From the NCBI GenBank assembly GCA_028288765.1, contig JAQGHQ010000153.1, forward strand, positions 1-49,699: a stretch of DNA of 49,699 nt. The letters are read 5' to 3'. Source of the stretch: Gemmataceae bacterium. GTDB taxonomy: Bacteria > Planctomycetota > Planctomycetia > Gemmatales > Gemmataceae. The notes beneath the pieces were generated by a model, which was given only the letters and a program-made list of their open reading frames with translations, did no database searches and was not told the DNA's origin. Below are positions 20,801 to 28,432 of the stretch, one piece after another (within the stretch, counting starts at the first letter, position 1; every line of letters begins with the position of its first letter). A program made the translations under genes and the position numbers.

Positions 20801-21249
20801 TCGTACAGGTCGAGGAGGCTCGCCTGCTCGATCGGGCCGGTCCCGCCGAGGCTGGCCGGGTGGTCGGGGTTGCCCTCGATCTTGGTCGGCCGGCCCTCGT
20901 TGCTCCGGACCAGGACGCCGGTCACGTACCCGCCGACCGGGACGGCGGAGGCGAAGTAGAGCGGGACGCCGGGCGTCATCTGCTCCGGCTGGCGGGTGTA
21001 GGGAACGATCTTCCGCTGCGGGGCCGGCCGCGGGGAACACCCGACGGCCCCGGCGAGGGCGAGCGACGCGCCCATGACGGTGAGGAAGTTCCGGCGGCTG
21101 ACCGGGTCGGTCCACTCGGCCGCGTCCTCCGGGAACTCGTCCGCCATGGCCTCCCGGAACGCCGGGCTGTCCATGTACTCTTCCAGCCCGCGCCACAACT
21201 GCGGCGGGGTGGCGGAGGGCGGCGTGGCGTCCGTGGTGTCGGGCTTCAT
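17875..21249 (-). CDS. actB: Alternative complex III iron-sulfur subunit ActB, fused B1-B2, TAT-type leader
   Basis: The 1124-residue protein has a twin-arginine-like leader (SRRNFLTVMGASLALAG near 49-65). It then has a large molybdopterin-oxidoreductase-like B1 half (about 70-800) and a B2 half with four cysteine clusters: CTGCNACVVAC, CQQCEKAPCEIVCP, CVGTRYCSNNCP, and CTYC paired with ACQAACP. These should hold three [4Fe-4S] and one [3Fe-4S] centre, as known for ActB. B1 in this family has the fold but not the molybdenum cofactor. Between the halves (about 835-862) is a His/Glu/Asp-rich insertion (GEPHEHKHDEKGKDDHEHG) that I regard as unusual. It links quinol oxidation in ActC to the hemes of ActA. 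Confidence 0.96.
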   Translation of the reverse strand: MKPDTTDATPPSATPPQLWRGLEEYMDSPAFREAMADEFPEDAAEWTDPVSRRNFLTVMGASLALAGAVGCSPRPAPQRKIVPYTRQPEQMTPGVPLYFASAVPVGGYVTGVLVRSNEGRPTKIEGNPDHPASLGGTGPIEQASLLDLYDPDRSKDATKSGTPVPYEEVTRAIRRTLFDDRGQPKRGVRLRLLTGVVARDTTLADRIGALLADFPEARWTQFEPCGLDTVRDGSRKAFGRELTVTYDFAKADVVVSLDADFLGAGPGHVRYCRDFATRRRVRQHIPAGQEKEYTTPEKMSRLYVVECMPSTTGSVADHRLPLLAGQVEAFARALAAKLGVEGAPAPGALPDAAQKWLDPLAKDLLAHKGKGTCVVVAGEHQPPGVHAVAHAINNSLGNIGQTVFLSGPVEARPDGKMVDLATLTKEIADEKVDALLVLGGTNPAYTAPADLKFAETLQEAVKKAKEKKKDFFRFHLGSHQDETAALFEWHVNEAHYLEAWGDGRGFDGTAAIQQPLIAPLYAGKSAIELLADVTNAPVREGREVVRAYWRKWFTDSKQTGEFEVFWQEAVRSGVIRGSAPAREAKAPALAPGWAAGAAPSPAPAGDEYEINFRPDPALFDGRYANNGWLQELPRPLTKLSWDNAAFVSPATAKKLAVEKEYRWTAGERGRTEVSILTLTYKGRTIKAPVWILPGHPDAAVTVHLGYGRKRAGRVGNTPTELNAAGEPARGFNAYDLRTSDALWFGNGLKVVRTKDTYFLACVQANWVMTQKDPLDGHIIDRAPVRRGTVADYQKNPWFGKIPPTAAGEADPISHNVPGPPEKPDDASGAQFRKGTTYGEPHEHKHDEKGKDDHEHGEEHDRRLLPLTMYHPNDALYPDAKIKARRWGMAIDLSACTGCNACVVACQSENNTPVVGKYEVTRGHDMYWIRIDRYYEGTPDSPDATQTYFQPVPCQQCEKAPCEIVCPVGATAHTADGLNDMAYNRCVGTRYCSNNCPYKVRRFNFLTFQDWATESIKLGRNPDVSVRSRGVMEKCTYCVQRLRYAEIVAEREHRPIRDGEVRTACQAACPSGAIMFGDLEDKTSAVGQWKAEPANYGLLAELNTMPRTSYLASLRNPNPEMPKGA

Positions 21250-21329
21250 CGTGACCTCACAAGCTGCCGGCGATCAGTCCCGTATCTTGTAGTTGCTGAC
21301 CCGCGGTGGGCGGTGCCCACCCTACAGAA

Positions 21330-22118
21330 TCAGCGGTGGCACATCGAGCAGCCGGTCATGGTGACGGCGTCGCGGACCCCGTACAGGTCTTTCAGTACCG
21401 GCCCGAGCTCGCCCTGGGTCTTCGGCCGCGGCTTGCCGACCAGATCCCCGACCCACTTCGAGTCGACGAGCTTGCCGTTCGAGTCCGCCACCTGCCCCCA
21501 GTTCGGCAGGTCTTCCCGCCGCCACACCTGGTCCTTCCCGTCCACCTGCTTCCCGGGAGCCCAGGTCATGCTGAACACCTCGGACTTCGGCCGCAGGTTC
21601 TCCTGCGGGTTGCGGTGACAGCTGATGCACCACTCCATCAACAGGGTCTTGCTCTGGAAGGTCAGGTTCATCTGGTCGATGTTCCCATGGCACGACTGGC
21701 AGCCGACCCCCTTGGCCACGTGGATCGAGTGGTTGAAGTAGGCGTAGTGCGGGACGTTGTGGACCCGGTTCCAGACGACCGGCTTGTCCTCCCGGTAGCT
21801 CTTCCGCACGGGCTCGAGCAGGTCGGCACTGGTCCACATCTGCATGTGGCAGTTCATGCAGGTCTTGGTCGGCGGGACGTTCGCGAAGTGCGAGTCCTCG
21901 ACCGTGGTGTGGCAGTACAGGCAGTGGATGCCGAGCTGGCCGACGTGGTGGGCGTGGCTGAACGCGACCGGCTGGGGGACGACCTCGTCCACCCCGGTGG
22001 CGTACGACGAGCGGTAGAACGCGGCCAGCCCGACCCCGGTCGCCCCGAACATCATCGGGAGGCCGAGGACGAGGAGGCGGGCGAGCGGGTTCACGCCCTT
22101 CGGGAAAATCTGGGGCAT
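21330..22118 (-). CDS. actA: Alternative complex III pentaheme cytochrome c subunit ActA
   Basis: The 262-residue protein has one N-terminal helix (LLVLGLPMMFGATGVGLAAF) acting as membrane anchor and five c-type heme sites in order: CLYCH, CMNCH, CQSCH, CISCH and CSMCH, the last only a residue from the C-terminus. Five hemes is the expected number for ActA. The overlapping frame one base off covers almost the same span but lacks the heme motifs. It is the first recognised act gene and lies 81 bases upstream of the actB start, with a small GGTGGGC/GCCCACC hairpin between. Confidence 0.95.
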   Translation of the reverse strand: MPQIFPKGVNPLARLLVLGLPMMFGATGVGLAAFYRSSYATGVDEVVPQPVAFSHAHHVGQLGIHCLYCHTTVEDSHFANVPPTKTCMNCHMQMWTSADLLEPVRKSYREDKPVVWNRVHNVPHYAYFNHSIHVAKGVGCQSCHGNIDQMNLTFQSKTLLMEWCISCHRNPQENLRPKSEVFSMTWAPGKQVDGKDQVWRREDLPNWGQVADSNGKLVDSKWVGDLVGKPRPKTQGELGPVLKDLYGVRDAVTMTGCSMCHR

Positions 22119-22199
22119 CCACGGCCTCCGGAGTAGGCGGCCCGGCCCGGGTTCACGGGCGGGGCGCGGCCTCGAGCCTCTGTCGCTGCGGCCCGGGGG

Positions 22200-22511
22200 T
22201 CACCAGGGGGTAAAGCCCCACTGGACGAAGTTCAGGGCAAAGTAGACCGCGGTAATTACCGACAGGCTGAACGCACAGATCCCGGTCCCGGCGAGGGCCA
22301 GGTTCTCGCCCCGCAGCCCGCCCCGGTTGCCGATGGCGAGCGACACGAGCCCGAGGACCAGCCCGGTCGACGCGAGCAACCCGCCGAACGGCTTCCACCA
22401 GAACACGACCATGGAGAAGAAGCCGAGCGCCACCGAGGCCACCGCGATCCCGCGGATCGGGGCGGTGTACGCGGGCCGGTCGGTGTCGGGGGGCAGAGGC
22501 GCGGGGTCCAT
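22200..22511 (-). CDS. Small membrane protein at head of act-cox operon
   Basis: The 103-residue protein has a Pro-rich N-terminus and three hydrophobic segments (GIAVASVALGFFSMVVFWW, GGLLASTGLVLGLVSLAI, LALAGTGICAFSLSVITAVY). It resembles DUF4190-type membrane proteins in layout, but I cannot assign a family firmly. I chose the ATG at 22511 over the TTG five codons earlier because an AGAAGGG site sits five bases upstream of it. It lies 81 bases ahead of actA on the same strand and is probably the first gene of the operon. Its function is unknown. Confidence 0.72.
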   Translation of the reverse strand: MDPAPLPPDTDRPAYTAPIRGIAVASVALGFFSMVVFWWKPFGGLLASTGLVLGLVSLAIGNRGGLRGENLALAGTGICAFSLSVITAVYFALNFVQWGFTPW

Positions 22512-23015
22512 GTGTACCCTTCTCAACCCTTCGCGGGCGTGGGCCGGGGGGGGCGGGCCACGAGTGACAGCCCAGTGTCAGTGCGGCCGGCCGGGGCGCC
22601 CGTCGGCCCCGCCCCGTGGTGAAACGCAAAGTCGGAGTTTAGTCAGGTACCCCCCGACGGCAACTTCTTTTTTTGAGAATCGCTGCCACCGGGACGCCGA
22701 CCCCCTTCCAACCACAAACCGAGGGCGGCGAACGGGGATAACAAGGCTTTTTGAAGAGGAATAGCGGGCCTTCCCGGCCGTGAGAAATACCCCTTCGGGG
22801 ACGTCCCACGGGTGAGAATCCGCGACCCTCCGCCCCGGGCGGCTTGAGAACTTGCTCCCACATCTCTTGGCGCCCGTCTGGCATCCCTCACAGAACAGCC
22901 ATATTATAACTATCGCACTTTTAGCGTCTCTTGTTCTAACGGATATGATCGAACCGTCAGTGTCCACCGAAGCGGGTCGGTTCAGCCGGTCTCACTCATC
23001 CGGGGGTCGAACGCG
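22512..23015. other. Gene-free stretch upstream of the act-cox operon
   Basis: No frame here looks like a real protein on either strand. The stretch should hold the promoter of the minus-strand act-cox operon. It includes a T-run at about 22667-22674 and a locally AT-rich segment around 22895-22945 with a TATAAT on the minus strand (22903-22908), but no convincing -35 box at 16-18 bases. I could not define a promoter. Confidence 0.5.
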
Positions 23016-23450
23016 ATGTGCCAAGACACCAGCCTGGAAACCGACCTCGACGGCATCCGCCAGCTCGATGCACTCCGAAATCGAGGCCGGTCGATGCAAG
23101 AGAACGGGCTCAAAGGCCTGACCTTGGAGACGGCGGACAAGGCGGTTCCTCATCAGCGACGCCAACGAGAAGTTGATCCGCCGCTGCGCGGCCGTGGTCG
23201 CGAACATTCCCCCCCGGGGCGCCAGCGCGGACGTCGGGACCGCGTACGAGGACGCCGATGGCATGGCGATCATGGAATGGGACCTCATGGACAACCTGAT
23301 GCTCGAAGGCGGGGTCCGCGCGAGCGGTGGTCAACTCGTGGCCGAGGGGGCTCCGGCCGGGGAGATGTTTACTCATCTCAGCGTCTTTGAAACCTGCGTG
23401 CGCAGGCTGAGCGAAATCCTGCTCCGCCCGTCCCGGGACCGGTTAAGCCC
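23016..23450 (+). pseudogene. Probable frameshifted gene relic, unknown family
   Basis: From ATG 23016 the frame reads as natural protein (LETDLDGIRQLDALRNRGRS...LTLETADKA) with GC-ending codons up to about 23140. Natural-looking sequence then continues in the next frame: RRFLISDANEKLIRRCAAVV, then ADVGTAYEDADGMAIMEWDL and HLSVFETCVRRLSEILL to about 23445. Both parts show the codon bias of the neighbouring genes, and joining them needs a single one-base shift near 23130. Either the gene is broken or the assembly has an indel; two overlapping small genes are a third option. I do not recognise the family. There is no clear ribosome site. Confidence 0.4.
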
Positions 23451-23574
23451 ACCCCCAACGCGGCCGGACGGCTTCGGCAGCCGGCGGCGCGATCAGGTCC
23501 TCCCCGATTCGACCGGGCATAATCGGTCGGGGGCGGGCGGGGTGATATTGGAGTCCCGAAGGGGCCGTCTGCCC

Positions 23575-23720
23575 GTGGCACCGGTCTCCAGACCGGTGCC
23601 GGTACACCGGTCGGCAAGCCGATGCCACGAGAGAAGAGCCTCCGAGAGGGGAACAGGGTTCTTTGGGCGCAACCGGTTCCCGGACTGGGGTGCCTCCACC
23701 GATCTGGAGACCGGTGCCAC
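23575..23720. repeat. GTGGCAC-family palindrome, longer copy
   Basis: The left arm GTGGCACCGGTCTCCAGACC (23575-23594) and its complement with one mismatch (23701-23720) enclose about 105 bases. The centre contains a further CCGGTGCCGGTACACCGGT hairpin and a partial internal copy ending GATGCCACGAGAGAA. The arms match those of the palindrome at 4224-4277. The longer centre suggests a composite or nested insertion of the same repeat. It lies just downstream of the peptide synthetase gene, which ends at 23765 on the minus strand. Confidence 0.8.
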
Positions 23721-23764
23721 GAGAAGAAAAGAGCCATCCGCTCGCGAGCTCGACCGGGAACACC

Positions 23765-26700
23765 CTATTCGACCAGCCGGGTGGGACACCCCGCGTACTT
23801 GCGGTCCGGCTGCAACCGCTCGTGCTTCATGACCACGCTGTTCGCGGCGACGTGCGCGCCGTCCCCGATGTCGGCCCCGTAGAGCAGGACCGCGGCGTTC
23901 CCCACGGTCGCGCCGGCGCCGATCTTCACGCGGTCGATCTTGAGCACCCGGTCCTCGAACGTGTGGGCCTGGAACAGCGGGCTCACGGTCGCCCCGTCCC
24001 CGACCTCCAGCATGTCCGGATCGACGGCGAAGGCGAGGGCGTCCCCGCCAAGGACCACGCCCCGGCCGACCTTCACCCCGAGCGCCCGGAAGTACCAGTT
24101 CAACCAGACCGTCCCTTCCAGCAGGGACAGCGGGCCGAGCGAGTAGTAGTGAAACGCGGTGTAGTTGAAGTCCCAGCGGCTGCACCAGCACGACCAGAGC
24201 GGGTGCGTCGCGGGCCGGACCCGGCCGAGGAGGACCCACTTAAGACCAAGCCCGAGAAGGCACAGGGCGGCAAGGAAACCGAAGTCCAGGGCCGGGACCA
24301 CTGCCAGAACGAGGACCGGGAGCGAGACCGCCGATTCGGCCAGCCCCAGCAACTCGAACCACCCGAGGACGAGGAGCATCGGGGCGACGGGCATGGTGAA
24401 CCGAAGCAATTCCCAGACGACGCGGTTGCTATACCGCACCCACGACGGCTCGTGCGTGAGGCCCGGGTCGGCTTCCACAACCTCGCGCTTCGGCAGCTCG
24501 AACGAGGGGTGACCGAACCACGACGTCCCGGGCAGGACGGGCGTCTCGTCCGCAACCGTACAGACCCCGAGCAGGACCCCGTCGGGGATTGTTCGGCCGG
24601 CCGGAATGACGGCGTAGTTGCCCAGGAACACCCCGTCCCCGAGTCTGGTCCGGGCGAGGGTCACGGTCCCGCGGTGGACCACCGGGGCGGCGAGGTAGAT
24701 GCCGTCGGCGAAGAACGTCCCGGCGCCGATCTCGACGAGTTCGGGGACGGTGTCGAAGATCGTGCTGAGTTCAGTGTTCCGGCCGACCTTCATCCCCGCC
24801 CCCCGCAGCCACACCCGCCAGAGCAGGGTCCCGTTGAGCCAGTCACTCGCCGAGTCCAGGATGCCCGTCTTCAACCAGACCCGGACGTAGGCCGGGCTCC
24901 ACCGGCTGATGACCCCCTCCGGAATCCGGCCCAGGGCCCGCATCGACAAGCATTGCGACACCAGTGTCAGGGGGACGACGAGGCTGACGAGCGCGACCGA
25001 GAGGAAGAAATCCCCCGCGTCCAGCATCGGGTGGAGGAGCCACTCGACCGCCACCGCGGCGTCGACCCCCTGGGCCCAGGCGAACGCGAAAGCGATGGCG
25101 GCCAGCGACAGGGCCGCGGAGACCCGGAGGGCAGTCTGCCCCAGAAGGAGCGCGACGCCGTGCCACACCGGCGATAGTTCCCGGCTCCCGCCAGGGACGG
25201 CCGGTGCCGGTGGCGCGTCGCCGACCGGGACGGCCGGGACGCCCGCCCAGCGTTCGCCCCGCGGGACCGTATTCCCGGCGGGCAGAAGCGACAGGGCAGT
25301 GAGGTAGCCCTCGGGCTCCAGCCGGGTGCCCGGCGCGAGACTCGCCCGGGCCTCGACAGTGCTCCGGTCCCCGAGGACGATCGGCCCGACCACGACCTGG
25401 CCGTCTTCGAGGTCGACCAGCCGGAGGGCCGCATCCCGGCCGATGGTCACGTCATCGCCGATGTCGAGCAGGTCCCACCCGCCGTGGTAGAGGTTCACCC
25501 CGCGGTGGATGTGAACCCGCTTCCCGATCCGGGCCCCCAGGGCGCGCAGCACCACGTGCAGGAAGACCGTCCCCTCCAGTGCCCGCCACGGCACCAGCCT
25601 GGCGGCCTGGTGGACGACCCAGTTCCGGACGTAGAAGGCACCCCAGACCGGCTCGCGCCCGGGCCGATACCGGCCGATCAGGGTCTTCTTGAGAAGGACG
25701 AGAAACCCCACCGCCCCGACGGAGTAGACGGCCGCCCCAGCGGCGTACAGGAGAGGGGTGGCCAAGAGGAACGGACCGAGGCCCAGACTCAGCGTCAGGT
25801 CCGGAACAATGTGGAATACCAACAGGTACAGGACCGGCCCCCCGACGACGAGCCCGAGGAGGAGCCAGGCGGTCTGGACGAGGGTGGCAAAGAACGGGTT
25901 ATTCGCCCGCCCCCGCGGCGTCCCGCGGGCGGTCTGCCGGTCGACCGCCGCCCGGGCCCGATCCGCCAGCGCGGCCGCCGTCCGGGCCTCGTATACGTCG
26001 CGGACGGCGAGCGCGGCGGTCGCGGGGTCGTCGCGGAGCAGTGAGATCAACACCGCGGCCCGGAGCGAATCGCCGCCGAGATCGGTGAAAAAATCGTGCT
26101 CGACCGAGACCCGGTCCCGCAGGCCCAGAGCCTTCCCGACGGCCCCGGCCACCTTCGTTTCGAGCGCGTCCCGCGGGCCGACCACCTGCCCCGTCGGTTC
26201 GGCCTCGTGGACCTGTTCCAGCGCGGGGAGAGCCCGCCGGTTCAGCTTCCCGCCGACCGTCGTGGGCAGGCGGTCGAGTACCCCGAAGTGACTCGGCACC
26301 ATGTACTCGGGAAGGAGCAGGCGGAGCGCCCGCCGGAGGTCGTCGGCGTGCGGCGGGTTTCCGGCGTCTGTCGGGACGATGAACGCGATGATCTGCTGTG
26401 CCGGCCCGTCCCCCTGGACGCGGCACGCGGCGACCCGCACCCCCGGGCACTCCGCGAGCCGGGCCTCGATCGCCTCCAGCTCGATCCGGTAGCCGCGGAC
26501 CTTGACCTGGGTGTCGATCCGGCCGTGGCAGAAGAAGTTGCCCGCGGCGTCCCGGTGGACCAGGTCGCCGGTCCGGTAGATCCGGCCGAGCCGGGGGTGG
26601 GCGGGGAACTTCCGGGCGGTCATCGCCGGGTCGTTCATGTACCCGCGGGCCAGCCCGACCCCGCCCAGGCAGAGTTCGCCCGTCTGCCCGACCGCAACCT

Positions 26701-27793
26701 CTTCGAGCTGATCGTTCAGGACCCACGCCCTCAGGCCGGGGAGCGGCCGGCCGATCGTGATCGGGTCGCCGGGGCCGATCACCGCCCGCAGCGCGACGAC
26801 CGAGCATTCGGTCGGGCCGTAGTCGTTCACCAGACACCGGCCCGCCCCCCACCGGTCGGCGACGTCCTGGGGGAGCGGTTCGCCCCCGACGTGGACCCGC
26901 CGGAGGGCCGGTAGTTCGCGCCCGGGGTTATCGCACCCCGTGGCCCGCAGGAGCGTCGGGGGGGGAACGAAGATGGTGATCCGCTCGGCCCGCAGCCAGG
27001 GAATCAGGTCGGGCCCGAGCCGGGTCGTCTCGTCGTCCATGACGACGAGGGTCGCCCCGGCCGCGAGCGGGACCATGATTTCTTCGACCGACGAGTCGTA
27101 CGCGCACGACGAGCTCTGCCCGACCCGGTCGTCGGGGCGGACCGGGTATTCGGCCAGCTCCCCCCGGACGAGGTTCGCGATGCTCCCGTGCTCGATCATC
27201 ACCCCCTTCGGCCGGCCGGTCGTGCCCGACGTGTAGATCACGTACGCCAGGCTTCGCGGCGTGAGCCACTCGGCCGGGGCCGGCGGCTCAACGGGACCAT
27301 CGGCCGGGGGGGTCCATCCGCCCACGTCGAGCACACACTCCAGTTCCGGGTCGCCTCTGCGGGCCCGCGCTGCGCCTGCGGAGTCGGTCAGCAAGGCGAC
27401 GGGGCGGGAGTCGTCGAGAATGTTGCGGACCTGTACGTCCGGGAAGGTCGGGTCGATGCAAACGTACGCGCCGCCCGCCTTCAACACCGCCAGCTGCGCG
27501 AGGTAGATGTGTTCGGTGGTCCGCGGAAGGAGGATCGCGACCACGCACTCCCCCACCACGAACTCGCGGAAGTAATTCGCGAGGGCGTCGGACCGCCGGT
27601 CGAGTTCGGCGTAGGTGATCGTGCGCCGGACCGGGCAGGCGGACGAAGGAGGCGTCTCGATCGCGATGTTCCCAGGCCACCGGCGGGCAGCCCGGGCGAA
27701 GAAATCGTGGAGCAGCCTCGGCTCTTCTTCCATTTCCGGCTCGCGCGGGGTGGGCGTGCTGGAGGGGTAGGAGGAAAAGACGGAGTGGGGCAT
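23765..27793 (-). CDS. Single-module NRPS of Pls/PosA type (poly-amino-acid synthetase-like)
   Basis: The ATG at 27793 follows TAGGTGA by nine bases and gives 1342 residues. An adenylation domain (about 25-505) carries A3 YTSGTTGRPKG near 185-195, A5 NDYGPTE, A7 YRTGDLV with the following GRIDTQVKVRGYRIE, and A10 GGKLNRRALP. A carrier domain (about 535-605) has the phosphopantetheine serine in LGGDSLRA near 572. There is no condensation or thioesterase domain. The remaining 700 residues alternate paired membrane helices with three hexapeptide-repeat domains (around 740-840, 1000-1110 and 1220-1340). This is the plan of the epsilon-poly-lysine synthetase Pls, whose membrane part joins monomers iteratively. 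The product here is probably a homo-poly-amino acid or short amide; which monomer cannot be read by eye. Confidence 0.9.
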   Translation of the reverse strand: MPHSVFSSYPSSTPTPREPEMEEEPRLLHDFFARAARRWPGNIAIETPPSSACPVRRTITYAELDRRSDALANYFREFVVGECVVAILLPRTTEHIYLAQLAVLKAGGAYVCIDPTFPDVQVRNILDDSRPVALLTDSAGAARARRGDPELECVLDVGGWTPPADGPVEPPAPAEWLTPRSLAYVIYTSGTTGRPKGVMIEHGSIANLVRGELAEYPVRPDDRVGQSSSCAYDSSVEEIMVPLAAGATLVVMDDETTRLGPDLIPWLRAERITIFVPPPTLLRATGCDNPGRELPALRRVHVGGEPLPQDVADRWGAGRCLVNDYGPTECSVVALRAVIGPGDPITIGRPLPGLRAWVLNDQLEEVAVGQTGELCLGGVGLARGYMNDPAMTARKFPAHPRLGRIYRTGDLVHRDAAGNFFCHGRIDTQVKVRGYRIELEAIEARLAECPGVRVAACRVQGDGPAQQIIAFIVPTDAGNPPHADDLRRALRLLLPEYMVPSHFGVLDRLPTTVGGKLNRRALPALEQVHEAEPTGQVVGPRDALETKVAGAVGKALGLRDRVSVEHDFFTDLGGDSLRAAVLISLLRDDPATAALAVRDVYEARTAAALADRARAAVDRQTARGTPRGRANNPFFATLVQTAWLLLGLVVGGPVLYLLVFHIVPDLTLSLGLGPFLLATPLLYAAGAAVYSVGAVGFLVLLKKTLIGRYRPGREPVWGAFYVRNWVVHQAARLVPWRALEGTVFLHVVLRALGARIGKRVHIHRGVNLYHGGWDLLDIGDDVTIGRDAALRLVDLEDGQVVVGPIVLGDRSTVEARASLAPGTRLEPEGYLTALSLLPAGNTVPRGERWAGVPAVPVGDAPPAPAVPGGSRELSPVWHGVALLLGQTALRVSAALSLAAIAFAFAWAQGVDAAVAVEWLLHPMLDAGDFFLSVALVSLVVPLTLVSQCLSMRALGRIPEGVISRWSPAYVRVWLKTGILDSASDWLNGTLLWRVWLRGAGMKVGRNTELSTIFDTVPELVEIGAGTFFADGIYLAAPVVHRGTVTLARTRLGDGVFLGNYAVIPAGRTIPDGVLLGVCTVADETPVLPGTSWFGHPSFELPKREVVEADPGLTHEPSWVRYSNRVVWELLRFTMPVAPMLLVLGWFELLGLAESAVSLPVLVLAVVPALDFGFLAALCLLGLGLKWVLLGRVRPATHPLWSCWCSRWDFNYTAFHYYSLGPLSLLEGTVWLNWYFRALGVKVGRGVVLGGDALAFAVDPDMLEVGDGATVSPLFQAHTFEDRVLKIDRVKIGAGATVGNAAVLLYGADIGDGAHVAANSVVMKHERLQPDRKYAGCPTRLVE

Positions 27794-28432
27794 GGAAAAG
27801 TCACCTACAAACAAATCGGTCGTCGAGATTATGCCACATCCGCGGGTTACGCGGCCGGTCGGGAGACCCGAGACGGGTCCTGGCCCATTCGTGGCGTGGC
27901 AACAGACGTCAGTCCGGCCCTCATTTTGGCCGGCGGCGCCGAATCACGCGATCCGGGCGGAGGGGAGGCCTGCTGTATCAACCCCTAACCGGGCCGATAG
28001 TTCCGTCGGCCTAGTTGGAGTTTCCCGATCGGAGGGATATCTGGCGGGTCATCTCATCTGTTCTGAATTTCTCAATCGTTCATCTTACGGAAAGAGGGCG
28101 AAAAAGTGTCGGTTGTCTGGAAGGAGAGCCCTCGGACAGCAAGTGATGCATGAGATGCGGGAGCGATCTCTGGCCCGGACCGAATAGCCGCCAGGATCCG
28201 GGTCGAAATTGCTCCTGGATCTTCTGTACCCTCTATACCGGTCGGGCGGATGACACGAGGTGGTAGGAATGGGCAAAATGGGCTGTATGGCAAAGGCACC
28301 GAAGGTGTGCCCGTCAGGATCAGGCATTCAACAACCGACGCTTTTCCTACCCCGGACACTCACCGGCTATCACTTCCGATCACATCGCCTCCGATAGGCC
28401 CACTCTGCTGATGCTGTGTCCCGCCGCACGTC
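27794..28432. other. Gene-free stretch upstream of the peptide synthetase
   Basis: This 640-base gap has lower GC than its surroundings and holds only short frames with no natural protein character (for example a 95-codon frame at 28072-28359 on the minus strand). It should contain the promoter and leader of the synthetase gene. I see no repeat, RNA gene or clear promoter in it. Confidence 0.5.

Noticed and set aside
17728..21618. A 1296-codon open frame on the plus strand opposite actB/actC
   Set aside because: It is rich in Arg/Pro/Asp/Val repeats with no motif, runs exactly opposite genes with cofactor motifs, and reflects high-GC antisense openness.
22903..22908. TATAAT on the minus strand upstream of the act-cox operon
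   Set aside because: There is no recognisable -35 box at 16-18 bases, and it lies about 390 bases from the first gene; in an AT-rich patch it can occur by chance.
22992..23294. A 100-codon minus-strand frame opposite the frameshifted gene
   Set aside because: The plus strand shows better codon bias and protein character; the minus frame has no ribosome site.
28072..28359. A 95-codon minus-strand frame in the gap upstream of the peptide synthetase
   Set aside because: No ribosome site, codon bias unlike neighbours, no protein-like pattern.
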